The notes below the pieces were generated by a model. It did no database searches. It saw only the letters and a program-made list of their open reading frames with translations, and was not told where the DNA came from. Positions 1 through 5,352 of a DNA stretch of 6,659 nt are shown here, in pieces. The DNA comes from Candidatus Halarchaeoplasma halalkaliphilum (lineage in GTDB: Archaea; Thermoplasmatota; Thermoplasmata; Halarchaeoplasmatales; Halarchaeoplasmataceae): NCBI GenBank assembly GCA_007133925.1, contig SLLU01000122.1, positions 1 to 6,659 on the forward strand, given 5' to 3'. The stretch's first letter is position 1. Each line of letters starts with the position of its first letter. A program made the position numbers and the translations under genes.

Positions 1-566
1 ATGGTACTCTCGATCGTGGTACGGTCCTCGATTGAAACATCCAGTTCTATGGTATGCCCTATGACCTCCGAGATCCCCTCCATGGATGAAGCATAGTATG
101 CCCAAGCAAGCTCCAGTGTATCTATTTCAAAGTACTCCGTACCCGTTGTAAACCCCTCCAGACTCATGCTGACGTTGAAACCGAACTCCTCCTCATAGTT
201 GATACCATGGAGACGGTAGTCCCTACGGTGCTCCACAACGTAGCACATCACATCTGTACCATCAACATTGATCTCCTCTGTACCCGTAACCGTCCGGTTG
301 AAGCTTCCTTCCATGTACATCCAGTCGTCGCCCCAGGTATGTTCCTTGGCCGTGCTGTTGTACTCGAAGGTGTAATTCCACCAGTCTCCGGTATTCCAGA
401 CGGGGGCATTGATGATCGATGTAGGAATTACATCACAGGTATCCGTGGGCACAGCAACGGCCGTGCTTTGTATTATGATAAAAAGTGCCATAAGGAATAT
501 CGGCGCGATCTTTTTATTCAAGAAACGGTTCTTCTTTTTTTCCCAAGGTGTAAAATGTTTTTCCAT
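1..566 (-). CDS. Secreted/surface protein with signal peptide, partial (C-terminus beyond left edge)
   Basis: An open frame on the minus strand starts at ATG 564-566 and stays open to base 1, giving 188 codons without a stop. Residues 1-19 are strongly basic (KKK at 10-12, KK at 18-19), residues 20-38 are a hydrophobic stretch, and AVA at 36-38 is a plausible signal peptidase I site. The mature part is rich in aromatic, acidic and Thr residues. It carries W57-N-T-G-D-W-W-N-Y65, a tryptophan/GDWW pattern I associate with secreted proteins of Thermoplasmata, and several N-x-S/T sequons. The protein is therefore probably exported, either free or anchored by a C-terminal part not seen here. The gene has its own TATA box about 40 bases upstream, in the gap after the reductase gene. 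No enzymatic motif is visible and I do not recognise the family. Confidence is high that it is a gene and low for its role. Confidence 0.85.
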   Translation of the reverse strand, partial: MEKHFTPWEKKKNRFLNKKIAPIFLMALFIIIQSTAVAVPTDTCDVIPTSIINAPVWNTGDWWNYTFEYNSTAKEHTWGDDWMYMEGSFNRTVTGTEEINVDGTDVMCYVVEHRRDYRLHGINYEEEFGFNVSMSLEGFTTGTEYFEIDTLELAWAYYASSMEGISEVIGHTIELDVSIEDRTTIEST

Positions 567-605
567 GAGCTAAACCCCTTGATTTAACCACAATCTCACC
601 GGTCG

Positions 606-633
606 ATATATAACAACTGGCGATACATGTAGG
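606..633 (-). promoter_or_regulatory. Promoter of the secreted-protein gene: TATA box plus upstream CCTACATGT element
   Basis: On the minus strand TTATATAT (606-613) lies 40-47 bases before the ATG at 566. With the usual archaeal spacing of about 26 bases from TATA centre to start site, transcription would begin near 584 and leave a leader of about 17 bases. Eleven bases upstream of the TTATATA is CCTACATGT (625-633), which contains the palindrome TACATGTA (624-631). The same word at the same spacing precedes the reductase gene, so it may be a binding site for a shared regulator. The TATA call is fairly sure; the operator call is inference. Confidence 0.6.
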
Positions 634-648
634 TAGTTTTAGGGTCCG

Positions 649-1788
649 TCATGGAGGTAAAAGTACCATCTTCTCCGGGGGAAGGAGCTTGTTTATCTTC
701 TGATATGTTATCAATTTGAGACCGCCCTTCATCAAGGTCCCCTTGGACAGGCTCTTCTTGAGAGCTTCATCGGATGCGTACCGCTGTTTCTGTATCCTGT
801 CGTGTCTTTCCTTCTGTTTGATCACTCCGGACATCAATGCCCGGTACCGCTCACCCGGGGAAGCGCCCCCCTCGTTTTCCGACATATGGATGGCTTTGGC
901 AGCAAAACGTGCGCTCAGGGCCGCCACGTCCATCCCGACTCCCCTGTAAAGATCAACCAAACCCGCACTGTCGCCTATGAAAAGGAGGTCGTTGGTTCCC
1001 AACCACATCTTATCGCTCTGGGTGGATGAGAAGCCTTTTTTGGAGACCACTTCTCCCTTGATACCATAGGTATCCTGCACGTATCGGTAAAATCGGTCCA
1101 AGTGTCCCATGGGATCATGGTCCGCACCGGTGCCGATTATCCAATCGTCGTCCTTCTTGTATATCCAGGAGAACATCAAGGTGGAGTATTCCTTCTTGTG
1201 TATCATGTAGAGGGTGTTGGGGTCCAACCTACCCGGATCACCCTTGAAATACAGGTTGATGGCCGCCCCTTGATTATTGGGACTGAAATCATTGGGCTTT
1301 ACCTTTCGCCGGATCTGTGAATTCCCTCCGTCGGCAGCCAGCAAGTATTTACTGAACACCTTGGAAGTGCCTTCGGGTGATTTTAACGTACATGACCACC
1401 CTCCGTTTTGCTTTTTAAAGTCGATAAGTTTCGTCGAGTCCCTGAAGTCCGCACCGTGCTCGGCGGCTACTTGATTCAACCAATGGTCGAAGGTTGACCT
1501 CCAGAAGTTCAACATATCCATGTTAGTGTTCAGCACGTCGTCATCCGGTGTGACCAGTTCCACCTTGTTCAACTCGTTCCTGCATAGTTTGTTACGGGGT
1601 ATCTTGGAACCCACCAGTTTTTCGAAATAGGGGAACTGGATGGCCGAGCAACATTTATGCCTGGGCACCTGCTCCTTCTCGATGAGCAAGGTTTTCAAGC
1701 CGTACTCCGCTGCAAATCTTGCTCCAACCGAACCTGCAATTCCGCCGCCCACGAACAACGCATCGAATTTCTCCATGTGTATTACCAT
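649..1788 (-). CDS. Geranylgeranyl reductase family FAD-dependent oxidoreductase
   Basis: This 379-residue flavoprotein belongs to the geranylgeranyl reductase/FixC family (COG0644 type). Members reduce isoprenoid double bonds, in archaea chiefly those of the geranylgeranyl chains of ether lipids. The N-terminal Rossmann motif is G14-x-G16-x-x-G19, with an acidic residue (E38) ending the second strand. A Cys pair sits at 46-47, near where family members carry a conserved Cys. A-D153-G-G-N-S-x-x-R lies at 152-160, FSWIYKK at 206-212 resembles the substrate-site YxWxFP segment, and the second FAD motif is G272-D-S-A-G. The frame stays open upstream to an ATG at 1830, but that start overlaps a TATA box and adds 14 residues before the fold. 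ATG 1788 follows GGTGGTGA and is preferred; ATG 1776 (MEKFDALF) is the alternative. The ferredoxin gene is divergent from it. The exact substrate is unknown; a quinone- or carotenoid-related role is possible. Confidence 0.88.
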   Translation of the reverse strand: MVIHMEKFDALFVGGGIAGSVGARFAAEYGLKTLLIEKEQVPRHKCCSAIQFPYFEKLVGSKIPRNKLCRNELNKVELVTPDDDVLNTNMDMLNFWRSTFDHWLNQVAAEHGADFRDSTKLIDFKKQNGGWSCTLKSPEGTSKVFSKYLLAADGGNSQIRRKVKPNDFSPNNQGAAINLYFKGDPGRLDPNTLYMIHKKEYSTLMFSWIYKKDDDWIIGTGADHDPMGHLDRFYRYVQDTYGIKGEVVSKKGFSSTQSDKMWLGTNDLLFIGDSAGLVDLYRGVGMDVAALSARFAAKAIHMSENEGGASPGERYRALMSGVIKQKERHDRIQKQRYASDEALKKSLSKGTLMKGGLKLITYQKINKLLPPEKMVLLPP

Positions 1789-1790
1789 GC

Positions 1791-1798
1791 TCACCACC
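1791..1798 (-). promoter_or_regulatory. Shine-Dalgarno-like site that supports start 1788
   Basis: On the minus strand GGTGGTGA (1798 to 1791) matches the archaeal GGAGGTGA consensus at seven of eight positions, and its GGTGG core sits five bases before ATG 1788. This favours 1788 over the longer start at 1830. One tension remains: transcription from the TATA box at 1809-1815 would start near 1786 and would not include this site. Either a more distal promoter also serves the gene or the match is chance. Confidence 0.5.
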
Positions 1799-1808
1799 CC
1801 TTGGCCGG

Positions 1809-1835
1809 TATATAATATGTGAGAACACATGTAGG
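1809..1835 (-). promoter_or_regulatory. Promoter of the reductase gene: TATA box plus upstream CCTACATGT element
   Basis: On the minus strand TTATATA (1809-1815) is centred about 25 bases before ATG 1788, the spacing expected for a leaderless or nearly leaderless transcript. CCTACATGT (1827-1835) lies exactly 11 bases upstream of it. Word and spacing are identical to those before the secreted-protein gene at 606-633. A second TATA-like stretch, GTATAAATC on the minus strand (1864-1872), overlaps the ferredoxin TATA box and could be an additional, more distal promoter. Confidence 0.6.
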
Positions 1836-1861
1836 CGCATCCTGTTGAATTAAAAGCAAAA

Positions 1862-1892
1862 ATGATTTATACATCAGGATAGTGACCTCACT
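1862..1892 (+). promoter_or_regulatory. Ferredoxin promoter with a small inverted repeat near the start site
   Basis: TTTATA (1866-1871) follows an A-rich stretch that could act as a BRE, and is centred about 32 bases before ATG 1901. Transcription should begin near 1894, leaving a leader of only a few bases. Between TATA and ATG lies AGTGA-CC-TCACT (1881-1892), a perfect 5-2-5 inverted repeat, placed where a repressor would block initiation. The TATA call is reasonable; the operator role is speculative because such a short repeat can arise by chance. Confidence 0.5.
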
Positions 1893-1900
1893 GTGATAAC

Positions 1901-2068
1901 ATGGTTGTAGAAGTAGACGAGGAAACATGCATAGCCTGCGGACAGTGCGAACCCGAATGCCCCGTGGGAGCCATAAGCATAGAAGATGTAGCCATCATAG
2001 ACGAGGATGCCTGTGTGGACTGCGGCAACTGTATCGAAGCATGTCCGGTAGAATCACTGAGTCTCTAA
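1901..2068 (+). CDS. 2x[4Fe-4S] ferredoxin, 55 residues
   Basis: This short gene encodes a clostridial-type ferredoxin, a small cytoplasmic electron carrier. The two cluster motifs are complete. The first is C10-I-A-C13-G-Q-C16-E-P-E-C20-P and the second is C38-V-D-C41-G-N-C44-I-E-A-C48-P, so by family knowledge each cluster takes three Cys from one motif and the fourth from the other. The protein is acidic and ends a few residues after the second motif, as in free ferredoxins of 55-60 residues, with no extra domain. The start is the first ATG after the TATA box. It is transcribed divergently from the geranylgeranyl-reductase-family gene, 112 bases start to start. In Methanosarcina acetivorans a neighbouring ferredoxin serves as electron donor to geranylgeranyl reductase, so that partnership is the natural guess here. 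Direct evidence for this pair is lacking. Confidence 0.95.
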   Translation: MVVEVDEETCIACGQCEPECPVGAISIEDVAIIDEDACVDCGNCIEACPVESLSL

Positions 2069-2080
2069 ATCCCTTCACCC

Positions 2081-2092
2081 TTTTATTTTTTT
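2081..2092 (+). terminator. U-tract terminator of the ferredoxin gene, overlapping the deaminase 3' end
   Basis: TTTTATTTTTTT begins 13 bases after the ferredoxin stop and is a typical archaeal intrinsic terminator, needing no hairpin. On the other strand the same bases encode the stop and the two final Lys codons of the convergent dCMP deaminase, so the two genes share this end. Confidence 0.6.
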
Positions 2093-2709
2093 GAGAAGTA
2101 TTCCGAAATATTCTTCTGTTTTCTCTTACCCTTGAATTTTTGAACTGTTATTTCGCTCTGATTAAGCATGTTCTCGGATAGAGGATCCTTATACTCGCTG
2201 TCATAGACAACCTTTTCCACCTCCGAATTGATCAATATCTTCGCGCAGACCACACATGGATAGGTGGTACAGTAGAGGGTACTCCCCCTGATAGATATAC
2301 CGGACACCGCTGCTTGTATGACAGCATTCTGTTCGGCGTGCAGGGCCCTGCACAATTCATGCCTGTAACCCGAGGGGGTAGCATCCCCTTTTTTGGGAAA
2401 GAAATTGATCTTTTCAACTGCCTCATCCCTGTTATTTACACCGTATTTGTCCGAGAATTCCTCGAAAAATATGTCAAGGTATGGCGGATGTATGTCTCCC
2501 TGGCGTATGCAGCCACCGAGCTCCTCACAGTGGGTAAGACCCTTGGGGGCACCGTTGTAGCCGGTACTCAACACCATCTTGTCCCTCACCAGTACGGCAC
2601 CGACCTTTCTGCGAAGGCATGTGGAGCGCTCGGCCACCAGTTCGGCCATGGCCATGAAATACTCGTCAACATTGGGTCTGTTCATCATCGGTTGATGGTA
2701 AAGGTCCAT
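2083..2709 (-). CDS. dCMP deaminase (ComEB family) with an internal insertion and a PIP-box-like C-terminus
   Basis: This enzyme probably deaminates dCMP to dUMP, the precursor of dTMP. It is a zinc-dependent cytidine/deoxycytidylate deaminase. Numbered from ATG 2709 (208 residues), the catalytic motif is H124-A-E126-Q-N-A and the other zinc ligands are in P151-C152-V-V-C155. STGYNG (48-53) and GGCIR (65-69) are family-typical, and C31, C61, C67 and C120 may serve a second zinc site. Between CIR and PSGYRHELC there are roughly 40 extra residues (about 71-110) compared with the short loop I recall in usual members. The C-terminus is basic and ends with Q198-K-N-I-S-E-Y-F205, matching the PCNA-interacting box Q-x-x-h-x-x-a-a. 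The frame extends to a GTG at 2784, but that lies too close to the TATA-like sequence at 2799-2806 and lacks a ribosome site. ATG 2709, or 2688/2685 (MMNRPNVDEYF, the usual family start), is more likely. Confidence 0.9.
   Translation of the reverse strand: MDLYHQPMMNRPNVDEYFMAMAELVAERSTCLRRKVGAVLVRDKMVLSTGYNGAPKGLTHCEELGGCIRQGDIHPPYLDIFFEEFSDKYGVNNRDEAVEKINFFPKKGDATPSGYRHELCRALHAEQNAVIQAAVSGISIRGSTLYCTTYPCVVCAKILINSEVEKVVYDSEYKDPLSENMLNQSEITVQKFKGKRKQKNISEYFSKK
2095..2118 (-). other. PIP-box-like PCNA-binding motif at the C-terminus of the dCMP deaminase
   Basis: Codons 198-205 read QKNISEYF: Gln, then Ile at +3, then Tyr-Phe at +6 and +7, which fits the canonical Q-x-x-[ILM]-x-x-[FY]-[FY] pattern. 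It is preceded by a basic run (KGKRK, 193-197) and followed only by SKK, the usual exposed C-terminal placement of such peptides in archaeal replication and repair proteins. The motif is seen directly; PCNA binding is inferred. Confidence 0.5.
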
Positions 2710-2770
2710 TATCTTCTTTTCCCCACTATACCTCGTAACGGAGGTCGGCTTGGAGGGGACGTCTCCAGGA

Positions 2771-2780
2771 ATTATATTTT
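2771..2780 (-). promoter_or_regulatory. Possible TATA box of the dCMP deaminase gene
   Basis: AAAATATAAT on the minus strand, preceded by GG, is centred about 66 bases before ATG 2709. It would give a start site near 2749 and a leader of about 40 bases. If this is the true promoter, the GTG at 2784 cannot be the start. The competing TATATAAG (2799-2806) would start transcription near 2777, also inside the GTG-initiated frame. Confidence 0.35.
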
Positions 2781-2794
2781 CCACAAGGTTAAGT

Positions 2795-2808
2795 AAAACT
2801 TATATACA
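2795..2808 (+). promoter_or_regulatory. Promoter of the CrtI-type flavoprotein gene
   Basis: AAAACTTATATACA places a TATA core (2800-2806) behind an A-rich BRE-like stretch on the plus strand. The start site would be near 2829, leaving a leader of about 35 bases that contains the ribosome site before ATG 2864. The core reads almost the same on the other strand and might act both ways, but the A-rich flank favours the plus orientation. Confidence 0.5.
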
Positions 2809-2850
2809 ATCATGAAACTTCACGAGTAATCAAGATTTTTGGTACACGAT

Positions 2851-2856
2851 GAGGTG
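2851..2856 (+). promoter_or_regulatory. Ribosome binding site that fixes the CrtI-type gene start at 2864
   Basis: GAGGTG ends seven bases before ATG 2864 and matches the archaeal Shine-Dalgarno sequence. It lies inside the reading frame opened by the upstream ATG at 2849, so the longer start would translate its own ribosome site. ATG 2864 also puts the first strand of the Rossmann fold (KKVGIIGAG) directly at the N-terminus, as usual for this family. Confidence 0.7.
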
Positions 2857-2863
2857 CATAGAT

Positions 2864-4255
2864 ATGAAAAAAGTAGGAATAATCGGTGCCGGATTGGGGG
2901 GACTAACCGCAGGAGCATTGTTATCTAAAAAGGGTTACAAAGTGGATCTCTTCGAGAAGCAGGGTCTCGTGGGCGGCAGGTCTCTAACACTGGACGGTAG
3001 CTCCCTTACCCTTGATAAGTACAAAAAGATACTGCGGGATTTCGACATGTGGCTGGCACATTCCGAACCTGAGATATCGGAGATATTCGACAAAGGATTA
3101 CTCAACGGTTACAAGTTGGACCTGGGTTTCCACATGCTTGGGTTTCCCGAGAAATCACCCATAACGGATCTTCTGAAGGAGAACGGGATCAACGTACGGG
3201 TCAACTCCTCGAAATTCGCTCTCATAACACCGGATGAAAGGATCTATCAGGATTTCAACGAGTTCATCAACCTTTCGAACAAATTGAAGATGATGCCTCT
3301 TGTGATCAAATTTTATATGGTGCAAAAATTTTTGACCTCTCGTATGGAAAAGGTTCCCATGTCGGATACCCTTGATAAACATACGAAGGGGGATATCAAG
3401 GACGCCGTGGGGGCTGTTGCCAGATACATCTCCACCGTTAATGACCTGGATACCATATCCACCGCAGAGATAATGAGGGTAATGAAGCAGTGGGGTGCGG
3501 GAGGTGCCAAGGCCACTGGGTTTCCGGAAAAGGGCAGTATCACATTGTGTGAGGGCCTCGCGGAGATAATCGAGAAGAACGGGGGCAGAGTACACCTGGA
3601 AAAGGAGGTGGAAGAAGTTTTGATCAAAAACGGCAGGGCCGTGGGCTTGGTGGTTGGAGGAAAAAAGATACCTTTTGACATAGTGATATCTAACCTCCCA
3701 GTCCAGGATACTTTCCATATCGCCCCACCGGAGCACTTTCCCAAGGAATACGTTAAAAAACTCACTGATCTGGAAGGCACCGGAAGCGTGTGTGCGTACT
3801 ACGCGCTGTCCGAACTTCCCAAGGATCTGAAGCGGAAGCCCTTCGCATTTTTGGACAACAAGGTCAAGGTCGAAGGCGGGGATGCCGCAGGTATAATCGA
3901 TTTTCAAACCGCCCTCCCGGAGATGAAGATGTCTCCAAAAGGGGGATATCTGGTACAGGCATACATCATCTGTACACCGAAAGAGGCGGTGGACAAGAAG
4001 AAGGTGAAGATGCTCATAGATTCCATGGATCGGCACCTGGCATTGCTCATACCGGACTATAAAGACAAGCTGATCTTTGCCATCTACCCCTCAATATTCC
4101 ATCTGGATGGGGTTGCAAAAACAATATACTGTGACAAGCCGAAATCAGACACACCTGTCAAAAATTTCTACCTGGTAGGTGATTCCATAAAGGCCCCTGG
4201 AATCGGTATGAACTGCGCCTCGAGCTCCAGTGTTGAACTGTCGAAGAGACTGTGA
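2864..4255 (+). CDS. CrtI/phytoene-desaturase-type FAD-dependent oxidoreductase
   Basis: This is a 463-residue flavoprotein of the phytoene dehydrogenase-related family (COG1233 type), whose members desaturate, isomerise or reduce isoprenoid chains. The N-terminal dinucleotide motif is G8-A-G10-L-G-G13, strand two ends at E31, and GGR follows at 37-39, as in CrtI-like proteins. The C-terminal FAD motif is L-V-G439-D440-S, followed by G-I-G-M-N at 446-450. The length is slightly short of typical carotenoid desaturases (about 490-510), and no membrane helix is evident. ATG 2864 is chosen over 2849 because GAGGTG precedes it at ideal spacing. The gene stands alone on its strand and converges on the UbiA prenyltransferase gene with three bases between stop codons. 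The substrate cannot be read from sequence; candidates are a carotenoid, a quinone side chain or an ether-lipid chain. The family is sure, the reaction is not. Confidence 0.88.
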   Translation: MKKVGIIGAGLGGLTAGALLSKKGYKVDLFEKQGLVGGRSLTLDGSSLTLDKYKKILRDFDMWLAHSEPEISEIFDKGLLNGYKLDLGFHMLGFPEKSPITDLLKENGINVRVNSSKFALITPDERIYQDFNEFINLSNKLKMMPLVIKFYMVQKFLTSRMEKVPMSDTLDKHTKGDIKDAVGAVARYISTVNDLDTISTAEIMRVMKQWGAGGAKATGFPEKGSITLCEGLAEIIEKNGGRVHLEKEVEEVLIKNGRAVGLVVGGKKIPFDIVISNLPVQDTFHIAPPEHFPKEYVKKLTDLEGTGSVCAYYALSELPKDLKRKPFAFLDNKVKVEGGDAAGIIDFQTALPEMKMSPKGGYLVQAYIICTPKEAVDKKKVKMLIDSMDRHLALLIPDYKDKLIFAIYPSIFHLDGVAKTIYCDKPKSDTPVKNFYLVGDSIKAPGIGMNCASSSSVELSKRL

Positions 4256-4258
4256 AGT

Positions 4259-5272
4259 TCACATGGTTTTTGCTTCAAATGCAGATTTATGCAGCACCGT
4301 GTTACCGCAGATGAACCAGAGAGGAGGAACCAAAGCAGTCAGCATTATGTAGGGATTGAGGGAGTACATCATCACCGGTGCCGAGGCGTACATGAATATC
4401 ACTATTATCCCGATGTTCACCCTGACGTTCTTTCTTACGAACTCGCCTATGGTGAATAGCTTGTGGATCCAGTAGAGTGTGAGTATTGTGAGTATTATGA
4501 GCAGTACGATCTGCCAGGCGACGAAGGGGAACTGATCAGATAGTATGATAAAGGGCAGGAACACCAGAAGGGTCCTGGTGATCTCAACACCATATCCTAT
4601 GGCCATGAATGACCTGGGCATGATCATCTTGCCGTCCTCGACTGTGGCACCCAGTTTGATTGCCAGTGTCCGTCCCCCGCCCTCGGCATCGTGGTCTATG
4701 TCCTTTATGGCCCCGTTGATCATGTTCATGAAGATAACCTGTATGCCGCCTATGAAGGCAACTATCCAAAGTATAGGGGTGCTGAACAACTTTTCAGTGG
4801 ACACCGTAGCGCCTCCGAATATTATCAGGAAGAAGACCGCACTGGCAACGAAGATGTCCATCCCGGGATACTTTTTGCTTATGTAGTTGTACACTGTGGA
4901 AAAAGCGTCTGCAATGACCAGTATCGATAGTATGATGGCCATGGACCGCATATCCCTGTAGAAGAAGAGGGAAAATATCCATGATAAGAACATGGCACCG
5001 AAGGCGAAGTACGTGGCCTGTTTTTTGGTGATGGTTCCGGACACCAACGGCCGGGGACTCAGCTCCTCGGACAGCTTGTCTATGCCCACGTCTATGACGT
5101 CGTTGAGCACGAAACCGTATATGTGGGAAAGGCAGCCGATTATGAAAAGTATGAATATTTGCGGAATTGAAGTGGTGCCCACGTTCCACATGGCCAGGGC
5201 ACCAAGTATGGGGGCCACACCAGTGAGACCCATGTTGAAAAATCTGGAAAGCTTCAGGTATTCTTTTATCAT
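4259..5272 (-). CDS. UbiA-family membrane prenyltransferase
   Basis: This is a 337-residue polytopic membrane protein of the UbiA superfamily, which transfers polyprenyl chains from polyprenyl diphosphate to acceptors such as glycerol ethers, quinone rings or carotenoids. Both Mg2+/diphosphate-binding motifs are visible. The first is N57-D58-V-I-D61-V-G-I-D65, followed by S-P-R-P-L-V-S-G at 72-79. The second is K190-D191-I-D-H-D195, followed by GGGRTLAIKLG. Around eight or nine hydrophobic segments are present, for example near 34-56, 86-104, 110-126, 138-156, 166-186, 232-246, 251-269, 286-303 and 307-324. It is longer than the roughly 280-300 residues usual for archaeal digeranylgeranylglyceryl phosphate synthase, so that specific assignment is not made. 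Its neighbours, a CrtI-type flavoprotein and a reductase-type flavoprotein, suggest isoprenoid lipid, quinone or carotenoid synthesis. Lycopene elongase of haloarchaea, also UbiA-type and encoded beside a desaturase, is one analogy. Confidence 0.9.
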   Translation of the reverse strand: MIKEYLKLSRFFNMGLTGVAPILGALAMWNVGTTSIPQIFILFIIGCLSHIYGFVLNDVIDVGIDKLSEELSPRPLVSGTITKKQATYFAFGAMFLSWIFSLFFYRDMRSMAIILSILVIADAFSTVYNYISKKYPGMDIFVASAVFFLIIFGGATVSTEKLFSTPILWIVAFIGGIQVIFMNMINGAIKDIDHDAEGGGRTLAIKLGATVEDGKMIMPRSFMAIGYGVEITRTLLVFLPFIILSDQFPFVAWQIVLLIILTILTLYWIHKLFTIGEFVRKNVRVNIGIIVIFMYASAPVMMYSLNPYIMLTALVPPLWFICGNTVLHKSAFEAKTM

Positions 5273-5298
5273 GTGATTAGGTGCATGTATACACCGCC

Positions 5299-5306
5299 GA
5301 TAAAAG
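5299..5306 (-). promoter_or_regulatory. Putative TATA box of the UbiA gene
   Basis: CTTTTATC on the minus strand, after an A/T-rich stretch, is centred about 30 bases before ATG 5272. Transcription would start near 5277, leaving a leader of about five bases, and no ribosome site is visible. The core is weaker than the other TATA boxes here. Together with the terminator upstream it suggests the gene is transcribed separately from the lipoprotein gene. Confidence 0.4.
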
Positions 5307-5318
5307 ATTTATGGGGGT

Positions 5319-5333
5319 AAAAAAAGAAAAGAA
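5319..5333 (-). terminator. U-tract terminator after the lipoprotein gene
   Basis: Read on the minus strand this is TTCTTTTCTTTTTTT, beginning about 20 bases after the lipoprotein stop. Such broken T-runs are typical archaeal intrinsic terminators. It separates the lipoprotein transcript from the downstream UbiA promoter. Confidence 0.6.
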
Positions 5334-5352
5334 GGGGTTTTTGAGTACGATA

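Noticed and set aside
207..587. A 126-codon plus-strand frame near the left edge.
   Set aside because: It lies opposite the signal-peptide gene at 1-566, which has a promoter and plausible secreted-protein composition. The plus-strand frame has neither.
2710..2784. Extension of the deaminase to the GTG at 2784.
   Set aside because: No ribosome site precedes it, it is only about 15 bases from a TATA-like sequence, and the extra residues precede the usual family N-terminus. It is not fully excluded.
2314..2796. A 160-codon plus-strand frame opposite the dCMP deaminase.
   Set aside because: The deaminase on the other strand has complete HAE and PCxxC motifs. The antisense frame shows no family features and runs into the next gene's promoter.
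3155..4036. A 293-codon open frame on the minus strand, opposite the CrtI-type gene.
   Set aside because: It is a shadow of the plus-strand gene, whose FAD motifs at both ends and ribosome site are convincing. The antisense product is rich in His, Arg and Cys without any recognisable motif or start signal.
4259..4285. A possible terminator (TTTTTGCTTC) for the CrtI-type gene inside the UbiA 3' end.
   Set aside because: The T-run is only five bases long and interrupted, so it is too weak to call.
5286..5293. The palindrome TGTATACA between the UbiA TATA box and start codon.
   Set aside because: An eight-base A/T-rich palindrome is expected by chance at this frequency, and it does not match the CCTACATGT element in word or position.
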